Positions 26,062 to 34,788 of a stretch of DNA of 64,000 nucleotides are shown here, in pieces. Each line of letters opens with the position of its first letter. The first letter of the stretch is position 1. A program made the position numbers and the translations under genes. The stretch comes from Mucilaginibacter gossypiicola (GTDB taxonomy: Bacteria; Bacteroidota; Bacteroidia; Sphingobacteriales; Sphingobacteriaceae). The DNA lies in assembly GCF_900110105.1 (NCBI RefSeq), contig NZ_FOCL01000003.1:558001-622000 (forward strand), in the 5' to 3' direction. The notes beneath the pieces are model-generated. The model was given only the letters and a program-made list of their open reading frames with translations, made no database searches and was not told where the DNA came from.

Positions 26062-26481
26062 ATGAAAGCAATTTGGATGTTCCTTATTATTTCAATTTCA
26101 ACATTTGCAAATAATGCTTTTGCCCAAAAAAGTCCATTGCGCTCTGTTAAAGTCGAATGGGAATCTTTTTCGACAGAAAGCGTTGTTGCCGTTAACTGTG
26201 ACCAATTTGAATATTCCTTTCTGGACACACGAAAATACAAGTTATTTACCAGTAAACCTGAATTAGCTAAATTAAATTCGTTAATAACCACGAAGCTATT
26301 TACAAGAGAGAAAGAATGTAGATCGATAGATGTTCGTGGTAAAATAATTTTCAATTATTCAGGATCAACGATAAAATATTGCTTTGATCAATTTGGTCAT
26401 TTTTATCATGAAGGGAGATTGCTGAATAACAAATTACTTTGGGCATTTATAACTAAAATTATTCCAAAAAGCGACCAATAA
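26062..26481 (+). CDS. Hypothetical exported protein
   Basis: 139 residues with a signal peptide (MKAIWMFLIISISTFANNAFAQ). The mature part has no family that I recognise; it contains two cysteines (VNCDQF, KYCFDQ) and another in KECRSID. The region is more AT-rich than the NAD operon before it and begins a run of small genes of unknown role, typical of an accessory islet. It starts 68 bases after the PRPP synthetase-like stop but is unlikely to belong to that pathway. Confidence 0.6.
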   Translation: MKAIWMFLIISISTFANNAFAQKSPLRSVKVEWESFSTESVVAVNCDQFEYSFLDTRKYKLFTSKPELAKLNSLITTKLFTREKECRSIDVRGKIIFNYSGSTIKYCFDQFGHFYHEGRLLNNKLLWAFITKIIPKSDQ

Positions 26482-26524
26482 ATGAATCCTCAGTGCTTAG
26501 TCAGGCACTCTTTACTTCTTATCA

Positions 26525-26911
26525 ATGGATCAATACCTGCAACCAAATCAGTCATACCTCCGCTTAGTTGACGATTATAAAAAGCACGGCACTTTGGTTG
26601 TTGCTTTTGATTTTGACAATACTGTTTATGATTTTCATGGCACCGGCAACAGCTATCGGTATGTGACAGCTCTTTTAAGAAGATGCCATAAAGCAGGCTT
26701 TTACCTGATCTGTTTCACGGCTAATAGCGACACCCATGCTATTAGTGATTATTTAAAGGCCAATGATATACCTTACAATGGAATTAATGAAAATCCACCG
26801 TTCTTTAAATGCGATAGCCCTAAAGTATATTATAATATTTTGCTTGACGACCGTGCAGGATTGATCCAGGCTTATACAGAACTTGATCTTTTACTTAGAA
26901 TAATAGAGTGA
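26525..26911 (+). CDS. HAD-superfamily hydrolase-like protein
   Basis: 128 residues. VVAFDFDNTVYDF (about residues 24-36) is the HAD motif I with the DxDxT pattern, ICFTANSDTHAI carries the motif II serine/threonine region, and NILLDDRAGLIQA looks like the motif IV acidic pair. The protein is short, with no cap domain, as in small nucleotidase or phosphatase types. Cytoplasmic, Mg-dependent phosphatase is the expected type; the substrate is unknown. It overlaps by a few bases, or nearly abuts, the next gene. Confidence 0.75.
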   Translation: MDQYLQPNQSYLRLVDDYKKHGTLVVAFDFDNTVYDFHGTGNSYRYVTALLRRCHKAGFYLICFTANSDTHAISDYLKANDIPYNGINENPPFFKCDSPKVYYNILLDDRAGLIQAYTELDLLLRIIE

Positions 26912-26928
26912 CATTTGTTCCCTTCAAA

Positions 26929-27291
26929 ATGAAATATTTATCATCAGAACAATTAAAAACTAATTTATCATTAGGTAAGCCAATTGAACAATGGCTATCT
27001 CACCAAAAGCACGATGATTATACCATTTTAAAATGGTTAAGGATAGATAAAGAAAAAGACCCGACATATAGTGTGAGTTACATAGAGTGCTTTGATGAAG
27101 GTGATGAGGACTTTTTAGATATCTACGAATTTGCACCAGTAGACCCTGACGAACCTTACACCATTAATTCTTTTAGCAATATCAATGAAGCCTTAACCTT
27201 TGCGATAGATAAGTACCAGGCATCAGAAAGCAGGTTTGTTGCGGCAGGGATGATACAGGAAGAGTATAAAGAATATTTAATGGCAAGGTAA
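26929..27291 (+). CDS. Hypothetical small acidic protein
   Basis: 120 residues from MKYLSSEQLKTNLSLG; a GTG at 26908 that overlaps the stop of the HAD gene is possible. The middle is acidic (ECFDEGDEDFLDIYEFAPVD, then PDEPYTI) with regular alternation of aromatic residues. No family is recognised. Its closeness to the HAD gene (18 bases) suggests one operon. Small acidic proteins of this type are often immunity factors, but nothing here proves this. Confidence 0.6.
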   Translation: MKYLSSEQLKTNLSLGKPIEQWLSHQKHDDYTILKWLRIDKEKDPTYSVSYIECFDEGDEDFLDIYEFAPVDPDEPYTINSFSNINEALTFAIDKYQASESRFVAAGMIQEEYKEYLMAR

Positions 27292-27316
27292 TTCTTTGGT
27301 CTCATTTCTGCCCCCC

Positions 27317-27340
27317 CGCTGGCGCACGCCTGTTGCGGGT
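27317..27340. repeat. Short degenerate dispersed repeat, copy 1
   Basis: CGCTGGCGCACGCCTGTTGC lies in a GC-rich spot of an AT-rich gap; related sequences occur at 27899-27925 and 28958-28984. Confidence 0.45.
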
Positions 27341-27406
27341 TCAATACTCATTTACGCAATCTAAATTAATACAAGAAATGTCGATTCCGTTTAAAAAGTA
27401 ATTATT

Positions 27407-27835
27407 ATGAGATTATCTAATCGTATAGGGCTGATGTTTTCTGTTATATTAATTGTTTGGTTAACATCACTTTTAATTCATGTATTTGAAAGACAAAGTT
27501 CATTTGATATTAATAACATTCAGATTAAAGGAGTACAAAGTGCCACATTAATAGATGAAGGAATAAATGGCACCCAAACTACTACAATTTTAGATAAAGA
27601 CACTTTAAATGAAATTCTTATTCTTTTAAAGAAATCTAAAACCGCGAACTTCAATGACGTTAATGTAAAGGCAAATATAGGCACATGTAGTATTATTTTG
27701 AAAACGGTAAAAGGCAATGAGCTACCGAAAATAAGTGCTATCAATACATCGTTTTCGGGAGCTATAATTGAAAGTGGCGATTATTGTTATCGTAACGATA
27801 GTTTATTAAACTATATCCGTAAGTTTCTAAAGTAA
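27407..27835 (+). CDS. Hypothetical protein with N-terminal membrane anchor or signal
   Basis: 142 residues. A hydrophobic segment at residues 6-26 (IGLMFSVILIVWLTSLLIHV) is followed by a soluble domain (DINNIQIKGVQSATLIDEGI) with paired cysteines (GTCSIILK and DYCYRN). No family is recognised. It is AT-rich like its neighbours and bounded on both sides by the small GC-rich repeats, so it may have been inserted as a unit. Probably a periplasmic or membrane-anchored protein. Confidence 0.55.
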   Translation: MRLSNRIGLMFSVILIVWLTSLLIHVFERQSSFDINNIQIKGVQSATLIDEGINGTQTTTILDKDTLNEILILLKKSKTANFNDVNVKANIGTCSIILKTVKGNELPKISAINTSFSGAIIESGDYCYRNDSLLNYIRKFLK

Positions 27836-27898
27836 TGGTGGTTTAATTAGTGTTTTTTATTGCATACGATAATTATATATAAGACACCCCAACTGGCC

Positions 27899-27925
27899 CC
27901 GCTGGAGCACGCCTGTCGCGTGTGC
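27899..27925. repeat. Short degenerate dispersed repeat, copy 2
   Basis: CCGCTGGAGCACGCCTGTCG followed by CGTGTGCC; GCACGC and GCGTGT can pair around CTGTC. Related to the copies at 27317 and 28958. Confidence 0.45.
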
Positions 27926-27983
27926 CAATCATCAAAATAGCCATATTGCCTTTGCCCAATCAATCCCTATCTTTATAACCATC

Positions 27984-28463
27984 ATGCTAATCCATAAAGA
28001 AATTAAAGGCAACGAACTTTACTTGTATATGAACGGCAAACTCATTTACAAAAGATGGTTGGATACAGGGGCATCAAAAGTATTTGATGTAATGGCTTAT
28101 AATAAAAACACGCTCGTAAGTATTAAGGATCCGGAGCAGCAGGAAAAACGTGAATTGATATCAGTCAATGCGCTATTAAAATTAAAAGCAACGGAAAATG
28201 GTGGAAGGCGAACAGGAATATTAAGCGGATACAGGCCGGATCATGTTTTTGAATATGACGCAAACGGCAACATGATTGAGGCATTTATAGGGGATATTAG
28301 ATGGGACGACGGCCTTGCAATTGAGCCCGGCGAAGAAAGAGTAGTAACTGTGAGATTCTTGCCAAATTTAAAAATAGAGCAATACCTGAACATTGGCCGA
28401 AAATGGTGGATCCACGAAGGTGCAAGATGCCTTGGAGAAGCGGAATTAATTGAGTTTCTATAA
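27984..28463 (+). CDS. Free-standing EF-Tu domain III-like protein
   Basis: 159 residues. The C-terminal part resembles the third domain of elongation factor Tu: GGRRTGILSGYRPDHVFE aligns with the EF-Tu GGRHTPFF..YRPQFYFR segment, then a long stretch with EPGEERVVTVRFLPNLKI (compare the MPGDN..V.VEL region), and IHEGARCLGEAEL (compare IREGGRTVGAG). There is no GTP-binding domain. Residues 1-60 (VDTGASKVFDV-like, KRELISVNALLKLKA) do not match a family that I know. Function unknown; EF-Tu mimicry or translation-factor binding is possible. Confidence 0.65.
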   Translation: MLIHKEIKGNELYLYMNGKLIYKRWLDTGASKVFDVMAYNKNTLVSIKDPEQQEKRELISVNALLKLKATENGGRRTGILSGYRPDHVFEYDANGNMIEAFIGDIRWDDGLAIEPGEERVVTVRFLPNLKIEQYLNIGRKWWIHEGARCLGEAELIEFL

Positions 28464-29080
28464 AGCTGAATTTTGGCACACGTTACTCGCATGCACCAGC
28501 AATAACACCAAACTTCAACCTCCTTATCACAGAGCTGACGAAGCTACGCTTCGTCACATCCGCAGAAAAGCACAAAGCTAACCTTCCCGGCTTTAAGCAA
28601 TGGTGGCAGTACTTTGTCACCATCAAAATTCAAGCAACAGGCGATATCTAAAAAACATCAAAAAAATGATAAAAACATACCCAAAAACCAGCAGCCATAC
28701 TGAGCAGAAGTGAAACACCAAACAAACACTCCAAAAAGTTTTAAAAATTGATTATCAGTAATTTAACAATGTTTCATACAAAAATTCAAGTATTTGATTA
28801 TCAATTAATAATGTTTTTGATCCGTTCCGTTGTTTCACTCTTAAAAAATGGAACAAATGAGCTTTTTAAGAAAAAGAAGTACCGCATGTTTTCCAATTTT
28901 TTTCGGGAATCAAAAAATTGGGACACCACATTTGTTACAATTTAAACCTCTTCCTTTCGCTGGGGCATGCGTGTGGCGTGTACCTCTCGTTCTGGTCAAG
29001 AGCCTCCATAATCAATACATCAACAATGGTTTAAGGCCATTTATAAAGAACAAGGGATGACCTATAATAGTCCCATTTCT
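28464..29080. other. 617-base gap without a supported gene
   Basis: It holds a 9-bp-arm hairpin TGACGAAGC/GCTTCGTCA (28536-28556), a low-complexity A-rich stretch (about 28630-28760), and the third degenerate GC-rich repeat at 28958-28984. Short open frames exist on both strands but none shows a domain, a convincing start or neighbour support. A frame near 28480-28650 reads like the tail of a protein (PGFKQWWQYFVTIKIQ) and may be a gene remnant. Confidence 0.5.
28958..28984. repeat. Short degenerate dispersed repeat, copy 3
   Basis: CGCTGGGGCATGCGTGTGGC followed by GTGTACC; about two thirds identical to the copies at 27317 and 27899. Confidence 0.4.
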
Positions 29081-31486
29081 TTATCCATTTCCCACTCGCT
29101 GCATTTCATCGGCAGCACCATTATCGCGCTTAACCGTTTTGTAGGTTTTACCGAAGCGATAGGTGAACGCAAGCACCACTACACGGCTATCGCGCTTAAT
29201 CTTAAAATACTCCGTAGCGTTGGGGAACTGTGTTAAGCCCTCCATGGCGTTGGTATAGAATATATCACGCATACTCAACTTCAGGTTGGCTTTCTTTTTA
29301 AATACCGACATGCCCAGTCCCGCCGAAAGCTGCCCGGTAGGGTACAGCCTTTCCTGTACATCGTTGCGGGCACGGGTGGTATAAAAGCCCGATACTTCGC
29401 CTGTAAAACGCTTGCCCATGGTGAACTGGTTGCTGGCGTTGAGGTTAAGCTGGTTGATATCAGATGTATAATGATTGCCGTTAAAACCGCTTAGTTTTTT
29501 GTAATTGTACAACGCCTGTGCTGTTAGCGTCCACCAGCCGGTGGGTGTCGCTGTGATAGCTTCGGATACGCCAATAATATACGTGCGCCCCACGTTTCCC
29601 TGCGTATACAGCAGAATACCTGCAAGTGTAGGATCGCTCAAAAATATTTGCGAAAAGTAGTTATTGATATTACTGTACGACACGGTGGTAGTGAGCAGAC
29701 TTTTATATTGGTGGCTCAGCTCCAGGTTCCAGCTGTATTGCGGCAAAATGTAAGGGTTACCGGTTTGATAAGTATATTTGTTGATAATAAAATAGAATGG
29801 GTTGAGCGTTTGATAAACCGGGCGATCAATACGGCGGCTTACGGTTAAAGTAAAGCTATTGGCAGTATCAGCCTGGTAGCTGAAATAGCCGCTGGGAAAA
29901 AAGCTTCCATAGTTACGCGAAAAAGCCGAGTCTTTTTGCAGTGAATTACCCATTTGATGGGCATGATAATCGGTATGCTCATAACGTAGTCCTACCTGGT
30001 AAGAAATGGCCTTATGCTTGCGCTCCCATTGCGTGTAGGCTGCGTGGATATTCTCGCTATAAAGGAAATGGTTACTGCGGGTCAGGTCGTCGGTCCATTG
30101 CCCCCCAGTAAGGTTTTGATAACCGGCAGAGTTATCGGTACTGCTGTGTGCCGATTTCCAGCCCATTTGAAATTGGCCATCGCTGTTTGTTTTAAGTGTA
30201 TAGTCGGCTTTGCCCGATAGGATGGCGATGCTGGTGGGGATATTGGCGCGCGTTGATTCGTTATAACCGCCGGTGGTTTGCAGGCGGTTGTTAAAATTCT
30301 GGTCGCTGGTAATGTTGTAGTGCAGCCAGTCGGCATCAGCACTGAGATCCTGGTTTTTGCTGATGGCATGGCGAAGGCTCAGGCTCACCTGGCCGTTTTT
30401 AAACCGGCTGTTATTGGCATTATCGGTAGCAATCACAGAATCTGCCCCACCAGCCGGGTTGAGCCAGCGCGCCGATGCCGTATTGTTACCCTTGCGATGG
30501 ATAATGGTTACGCCAAATACAATGCCAACCGTAGTTTTGGGCGAAACGTCATAATCCAGCCCTGCTTTGGCCGTATTATTCAGCAGCGTACCGGTAAAGT
30601 GCGATGGCTGCTCCAATGTTGAAGTAGTTGCCCCGCCAGCGCCGGTGTATTTGCGCAGCGCGTACAGGTTGGTAAGATATTTCTGATCGCTGATATTGTA
30701 ATTAAAGAAAGTACTGATACGCCCCGCGCGATAATTCAATGTCAGGGTGTTGTTAGTTTTAGGGTAAACACCTTGTGCCACGGTAGCCGAAACCGATCCG
30801 TTAAAACCCTTTTGCCGGTTCTTTTTGGTTTTAATGTTGATGATCCCCGCGTTCCCGCTGGCATCATACCTGGCTGTGGGATTGGCAATCAACTCAATTT
30901 GTGCTACCTGCCCGGAACTCATACTGCTGAGCAGGTTGTTCAGATCGGCACCGGATAGGTAAGTAGGCTTACCATCTATCATCACCAGCACTCCTGGCTT
31001 GCCTTGTAAAGAGATGCCGCCATTACGGTCAACCATTACTCCCGGCGATTTCTCCAATACCTCCAATACCGTAGCCCCTACGTTGGTTACCGAGGCGTCA
31101 ACGTTGACAATCACCTTTCCCTGCTTCACTTCCACCGGTGGCGTTTTGGCGGTGATGCTCACCTCTTTCAGCTCGGTGCTAAGGGGTTGCATGCGGATAG
31201 TATCCTGCTTTACATTGTCCGCGATAGTGTAGCTCCGGGTAGTTTGAGGCTGATAACCGGTATAAGTTACAGAGAAGCTGAATGTTCCCTGCGGAATGCT
31301 CTGGAACCTGGCCTGCCCATGGACGTTACTTACGCTCAGGCCTACCTGCCTGTTTGCCTGAATCAGTTTAACGGTGGCGCCATCAGCAGGCTGGGCATTT
31401 TCTTTAACAACTATCAGCGTAAATTGCTGCGCAAAACCGCCCAAGGGTAATAGGGCCAGTAAAAAGAATAAAAGCGTACGGGTCAT
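29081..31486 (-). CDS. TonB-dependent receptor-like outer membrane protein (CarboxypepD_reg-like, plug, barrel)
   Basis: 801 residues with a signal peptide (LLFFLLALLPLGGFAQ). A carboxypeptidase-regulatory-like domain (ADGATVKLIQANRQVGLSVS) occupies about residues 22-100, a plug with VLEVLEKSPGVMVDRNGGIS and VMIDGKPTYLSGADLNNLL follows, then an outer membrane beta-barrel typical of the OMP_b-brl_3 group found in Bacteroidota. There is no STN domain and no adjacent SusD, so it differs from the receptor at 804-4196. Substrate unknown; siderophore, metal or peptide uptake is possible. Confidence 0.9.
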   Translation of the reverse strand: MTRTLLFFLLALLPLGGFAQQFTLIVVKENAQPADGATVKLIQANRQVGLSVSNVHGQARFQSIPQGTFSFSVTYTGYQPQTTRSYTIADNVKQDTIRMQPLSTELKEVSITAKTPPVEVKQGKVIVNVDASVTNVGATVLEVLEKSPGVMVDRNGGISLQGKPGVLVMIDGKPTYLSGADLNNLLSSMSSGQVAQIELIANPTARYDASGNAGIINIKTKKNRQKGFNGSVSATVAQGVYPKTNNTLTLNYRAGRISTFFNYNISDQKYLTNLYALRKYTGAGGATTSTLEQPSHFTGTLLNNTAKAGLDYDVSPKTTVGIVFGVTIIHRKGNNTASARWLNPAGGADSVIATDNANNSRFKNGQVSLSLRHAISKNQDLSADADWLHYNITSDQNFNNRLQTTGGYNESTRANIPTSIAILSGKADYTLKTNSDGQFQMGWKSAHSSTDNSAGYQNLTGGQWTDDLTRSNHFLYSENIHAAYTQWERKHKAISYQVGLRYEHTDYHAHQMGNSLQKDSAFSRNYGSFFPSGYFSYQADTANSFTLTVSRRIDRPVYQTLNPFYFIINKYTYQTGNPYILPQYSWNLELSHQYKSLLTTTVSYSNINNYFSQIFLSDPTLAGILLYTQGNVGRTYIIGVSEAITATPTGWWTLTAQALYNYKKLSGFNGNHYTSDINQLNLNASNQFTMGKRFTGEVSGFYTTRARNDVQERLYPTGQLSAGLGMSVFKKKANLKLSMRDIFYTNAMEGLTQFPNATEYFKIKRDSRVVVLAFTYRFGKTYKTVKRDNGAADEMQRVGNG

Positions 31487-31592
31487 TCAGTCAATCCTAA
31501 TAATCCCGTAAGATAATCAGGATGAGGCTGATGTTGGCATTTTAAAGCGCGAAAATATGAGTGAAAATCACCTTTTAATCTCACTATTATCC

Positions 31593-31624
31593 TTATTGCA
31601 GGTGCACGCGTACACCTGCAATAA
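31593..31624. promoter_or_regulatory. 32-bp near-perfect palindrome centred on ACGCGT
   Basis: TTATTGCAGGTG (31593-31604) and CACCTGCAATAA (31613-31624) are perfect 12-bp arms, and the CACGCGTA loop is itself nearly symmetric. It lies 107 bases upstream of the TonB receptor start and 40 bases after the membrane protein stop. No T-run follows, so an operator is as likely as a terminator. Confidence 0.45.
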
Positions 31625-31663
31625 AAGTCTCCCCTACATATACAGAAATCGCAAACCAATCAG

Positions 31664-32599
31664 CTAAACCTCTTCACCGCTCCTACTCACCCTTGCCAAC
31701 CTCACCCGAAGCTGCTCACTAAACCTAAAGTTTTTATAGGAGTAGATAGTGCCCAAAACAATGCAGGCCATCACAAAAACATTCCAATAAAAGTATTGGT
31801 GCGATGGGCGATGCAACACCATAGGCAATAATGACATGGCATACGCCGGGGTTAATTTAAAAGCCACCAAGCGCATCAGAAGCGATATAGCTACGATATC
31901 CATTAATGTCGCCAGGAGCAGGTTATTTAAGAAGTACAAGCTCTGAATTCCTATGTAAGCAGCGAGGCTCAGGCAAACTACCTGCTTATAAAACATTTTG
32001 AAAGTGTACTCCTCCTTATGCATTGATTCATACCCCACAACCAAAACCGGCGGAATAGCGGCAATATACATCCAACCATTTTGCGCACAGGTGAGCACCC
32101 AGGCCGATACAAAGACTATATACAGGATATTATCCTGCGGCCTTTGTCGCTTTGAAATGGTTGGTTCCGGCGGCGTTCCGCGTTTTGCATACAGACTCAA
32201 AGCTAATATGAGTGTAAGCGTCAGAATTGAAAAAATGAAATATAACGATGTGGCATTGGTAATAACAGGCAGTAAGCCGGTTGCCAGCGCCGGGGCCAGA
32301 CCGCTTTTAAAAACACGCAGGGTTAGCAACACAAACATCACGGCCAATATAAGTTTCGCTGCCGGGTTAACATCCATTTTGTTGATCATGAAGCCACCTA
32401 TGGCGGTGATGGAAGGCAGAAGAAAGATATGGAGTGGTTTAGCCAACCATACCGGATTTTGATGGATCAGGCAGCCAATGGCAAGCGCAGCCATCTCCGG
32501 AAGTATAATTTCTTTGTCGTTAAAAATAATTGACGCGCCAATCATCATAAATATCAAGGCGCATCCCAATGCGCTTTTAAGCGGCAATATCTTTTTCAT
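31664..32599 (-). CDS. Hypothetical multi-spanning membrane protein
   Basis: 311 residues from MKKILPLKSALGCALIF (32599); an earlier ATG at 32632 is in frame but adds an unlikely leader. About nine to ten hydrophobic helices; the C-terminus is charged (RVRLARVSRSGEEV). No transporter motif was recognised. It sits between the TonB receptor and the cyanase terminator and is probably transcribed separately. Inner membrane location is certain; role is unknown. Confidence 0.7.
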   Translation of the reverse strand: MKKILPLKSALGCALIFMMIGASIIFNDKEIILPEMAALAIGCLIHQNPVWLAKPLHIFLLPSITAIGGFMINKMDVNPAAKLILAVMFVLLTLRVFKSGLAPALATGLLPVITNATSLYFIFSILTLTLILALSLYAKRGTPPEPTISKRQRPQDNILYIVFVSAWVLTCAQNGWMYIAAIPPVLVVGYESMHKEEYTFKMFYKQVVCLSLAAYIGIQSLYFLNNLLLATLMDIVAISLLMRLVAFKLTPAYAMSLLPMVLHRPSHQYFYWNVFVMACIVLGTIYSYKNFRFSEQLRVRLARVSRSGEEV

Positions 32600-32654
32600 T
32601 GTCAGAAAACTATGATTAAATAGTACAATCAATTACAGATTGGAAATCAAAATA

Positions 32655-32686
32655 AAAGCCCCATAGCACTCGCTGCATGGGGCTTT
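32655..32686 (-). terminator. Terminator after the cyanase gene
   Basis: AAAGCCCCAT (32655-32664) and ATGGGGCTTT (32677-32686) form a 10-bp stem; on the minus strand it continues into TTTTATTTT. It ends the DUF2130-cyanase transcript. Confidence 0.8.
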
Positions 32687-32820
32687 AAAACCTAAACCTT
32701 ATCACAAATCAATGAGCGCTTGGGGCACTCAAAAATTATTGTGTAAAATTAACACATTCACAGCAAACGGTCTAATAAATATTAAACCAAATAGGTTTAA
32801 GCACTCAAACTGAAAGACTT

Positions 32821-33264
32821 TTACCACTTTTTAAACGGGAGGAATTTACCTTCCATAACTACTTTAACACGGTCGCCGGCAGGATTTTCAACTTTGCTGA
32901 TATCCATGGTAAAGTCGATGGCACTCATGATGCCGTCGCCAAATTGCTCATTGATAATAGCTTTCAGCGTTGTACCATACACGAGCAATAATTCATAAAA
33001 ACGGTACTGGGTGGGGTCTTTAGGCGGCATCTGGTCTAAGGAGCCCCTGTCGGGAATCTCCTGCAAAGAGGCTATAATTTCGGCGTCCAGATCAAGCAGC
33101 ACACCGATTTTTTCGGCTTCCTGTTTTTCCATTACAGCCTGCCCGTGCAGTGCAAGGGTCGTCCACACTAAACTCCTGTTGATAGCATCTGCCAATTCCT
33201 GGTATTTAACCTGTTTATTTTTGATTTGCCTGATGATGATTTCAGTGGCCATTGTTCTGTTCAT
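32821..33264 (-). CDS. cynS: Cyanate hydratase (cyanase)
   Basis: 147 residues from MNRTMATEIIIRQI (33264); this start follows a -7 box and matches the E. coli length (156), so codons upstream are rejected. N-terminal helical DNA-binding-like domain, then the catalytic part with YRFYELLLVYGTTL, FGDGIMSAIDF and the active-site residues Arg88, Glu91 and Ser114. It decomposes cyanate with bicarbonate to ammonia and carbon dioxide as a decamer. No carbonic anhydrase or cyanate transporter gene is next to it. Confidence 0.95.
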   Translation of the reverse strand: MNRTMATEIIIRQIKNKQVKYQELADAINRSLVWTTLALHGQAVMEKQEAEKIGVLLDLDAEIIASLQEIPDRGSLDQMPPKDPTQYRFYELLLVYGTTLKAIINEQFGDGIMSAIDFTMDISKVENPAGDRVKVVMEGKFLPFKKW

Positions 33265-33287
33265 TTTTGCTTTTCTTTTTTCAGGGT

Positions 33288-33295
33288 CAAAAATA
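33288..33295 (-). promoter_or_regulatory. -7 box of the cyanase gene
   Basis: On the minus strand the sequence is TATTTTTG, matching TAnnTTTG, 23 bases before the chosen start at 33264. It would put the transcription start inside the longer open frame, which supports the shorter cyanase start. No clear -33 box was found. Confidence 0.45.
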
Positions 33296-33372
33296 ACAGT
33301 TAACAACTTGTTAATCATGGCACTTTTCGGGTAAGCAATGGCACTAATCAACGATTTTGATTGCCTGTGATG

Positions 33373-34623
33373 CTACTCCAGTAACAACGCATCCTCATCA
33401 TCGGTAAGATTAAGCTGAATAGTATCATTACCTGCAATGCCTTCAATACTGCCGCGGATATGGGCCGCGCTTAGCAGCACTTTATCCAATTGTTTTTCAC
33501 GGGCCTTCCAAAGCTTCTCCATGGCATCACGCTCACGCTGGATAGACTGGCGCATACTCATATATCCTTCGCGAATAGCTTTCCACTGCTCCGAAAATTC
33601 GCTGCTGGTAAGATAATCATACAACAGGTGCATTTTATCGCCTTTATTATCTTGTGATTTGGCCAGGTTTGACAGCTTCATTACCCCGTCCCTTAAAATA
33701 TATGACACCGCCTTTACCTCGTCAAAACTGCAGATCCATACGCCATCTCGCTCGCCAAAGCAGTCCATCCCTTTGGGGTAGCATTGGGTTACGATAACCG
33801 CAACGTCAACGCCCATACTGCGCATGTCTTTTTTAAGCTTCTCGATCCAATCCATCGAAAAAGCATTGGTCCGCTTGCTTTCGTAAATGATCTTACCGCA
33901 CTCCTGCCCAAACTGATTACGTACGGTTTGTACACAGTCGGCACCGCGTACACCTTTACCGACTTCGCTTATAATATCAAATGGGAAATAATTGCGCAGT
34001 GCTTCTTCCAATATCAGTTCCTGAACTTCGCCCTGCAGTTGCATGGAGCCTTGTTCGGCTTTGCGCTTCATTTCGTCGGCCAGTTTCTTTTGGTCGTCAA
34101 GCTGTTTTTCAAGTTCTTTAACTTTTAACTGGTACTCAGTATCTTTTATGCTATGGCGTTCGGCTTCCTGTTTGCGAATCTGGTCGGTCAATTCGTTGCG
34201 TTGCTCCTGCAATTTACGCTGAACGGCAAGCTCCATCTCTTCTTCCTTTTGTTTCAGCATATTTTCGCGTTGCAAAAACTCCAGTTCTTTCTGGCGCGAT
34301 TGTTTTAGCTTTTCTTCAGTTTCGGCTGCAGAATTTTTTAGTAATACAAGCTGGTTCTCAAAATCCTGGCTTATGGTTTTGCGCAGGTTATCTTCAAGCG
34401 TTTGCTGTAATTGCTTTTTTTCATTGTTAAGCCGTTGCTCGAAAGCTGCCTGTTGCTGGCGTTCTTTGTTTAAAAACTCCTCGTCCTTTTTGCGATATTC
34501 CTCCTCTTTTTGACGGGTATAATCCATCATCTTAACCCTGAGCTCTTTTTTATACTCCTCGGCCATCACCTCCTCTATCGGGAAACCGAAACCACAACTT
34601 GGACACTTAACTTCTGTAGCCAT
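33373..34623 (-). CDS. DUF2130 domain protein with zinc-ribbon-like N-terminus and coiled coil
   Basis: 416 residues. N-terminal CPSCGFGF is half of a zinc ribbon; residues about 25-200 are charged coiled coil (Q/E/K-rich heptads); the DUF2130 domain follows (FPFDIISEVGKGVRGADCVQ, IIYESKRTNAFSMDWIEKLK and VAVIVTQCYPKG). The restriction-endonuclease-like core has been suggested for this family but its activity is not established. It lies upstream of the cyanase gene, separated by 108 bases, and may be cotranscribed. Confidence 0.85.
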   Translation of the reverse strand: MATEVKCPSCGFGFPIEEVMAEEYKKELRVKMMDYTRQKEEEYRKKDEEFLNKERQQQAAFEQRLNNEKKQLQQTLEDNLRKTISQDFENQLVLLKNSAAETEEKLKQSRQKELEFLQRENMLKQKEEEMELAVQRKLQEQRNELTDQIRKQEAERHSIKDTEYQLKVKELEKQLDDQKKLADEMKRKAEQGSMQLQGEVQELILEEALRNYFPFDIISEVGKGVRGADCVQTVRNQFGQECGKIIYESKRTNAFSMDWIEKLKKDMRSMGVDVAVIVTQCYPKGMDCFGERDGVWICSFDEVKAVSYILRDGVMKLSNLAKSQDNKGDKMHLLYDYLTSSEFSEQWKAIREGYMSMRQSIQRERDAMEKLWKAREKQLDKVLLSAAHIRGSIEGIAGNDTIQLNLTDDEDALLLE

Positions 34624-34657
34624 ATTATTATTTATTAGGAAAGTTTTTCCTGTAAAC

Positions 34658-34665
34658 CAAAGATA
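34658..34665 (-). promoter_or_regulatory. -7 box of the DUF2130 gene
   Basis: Minus strand TATCTTTG, matching TAnnTTTG, 34 bases upstream of the ATG at 34623. No convincing -33 element was seen. Confidence 0.4.
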
Positions 34666-34788
34666 GGGATTTTACGTTTAGCATATAAAAACAGTAATGC
34701 CGGGCTTTATTAACATTATTGTAACAAAATGAAACTATGATGATAACAATCTATTGCAATTGCCGTTTATATTGCCGAAGTTTATAAC

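Noticed and set aside
26908..26928. GTG start overlapping the HAD gene stop
   Set aside because: The ATG at 26929 gives a more normal N-terminus; overlap alone is not sufficient evidence.
28464..29080. Transposase or IS remnant
   Set aside because: Only a short hairpin and small frames are seen; no transposase motif or terminal inverted repeats could be shown.
30014..30622. Overlapping frames opposite the TonB receptor
   Set aside because: Shadow frames caused by codon bias; no family features.
33264..33351. Longer N-terminus for cyanase
   Set aside because: A -7 promoter box lies inside that stretch and the shorter product matches the family length and start.
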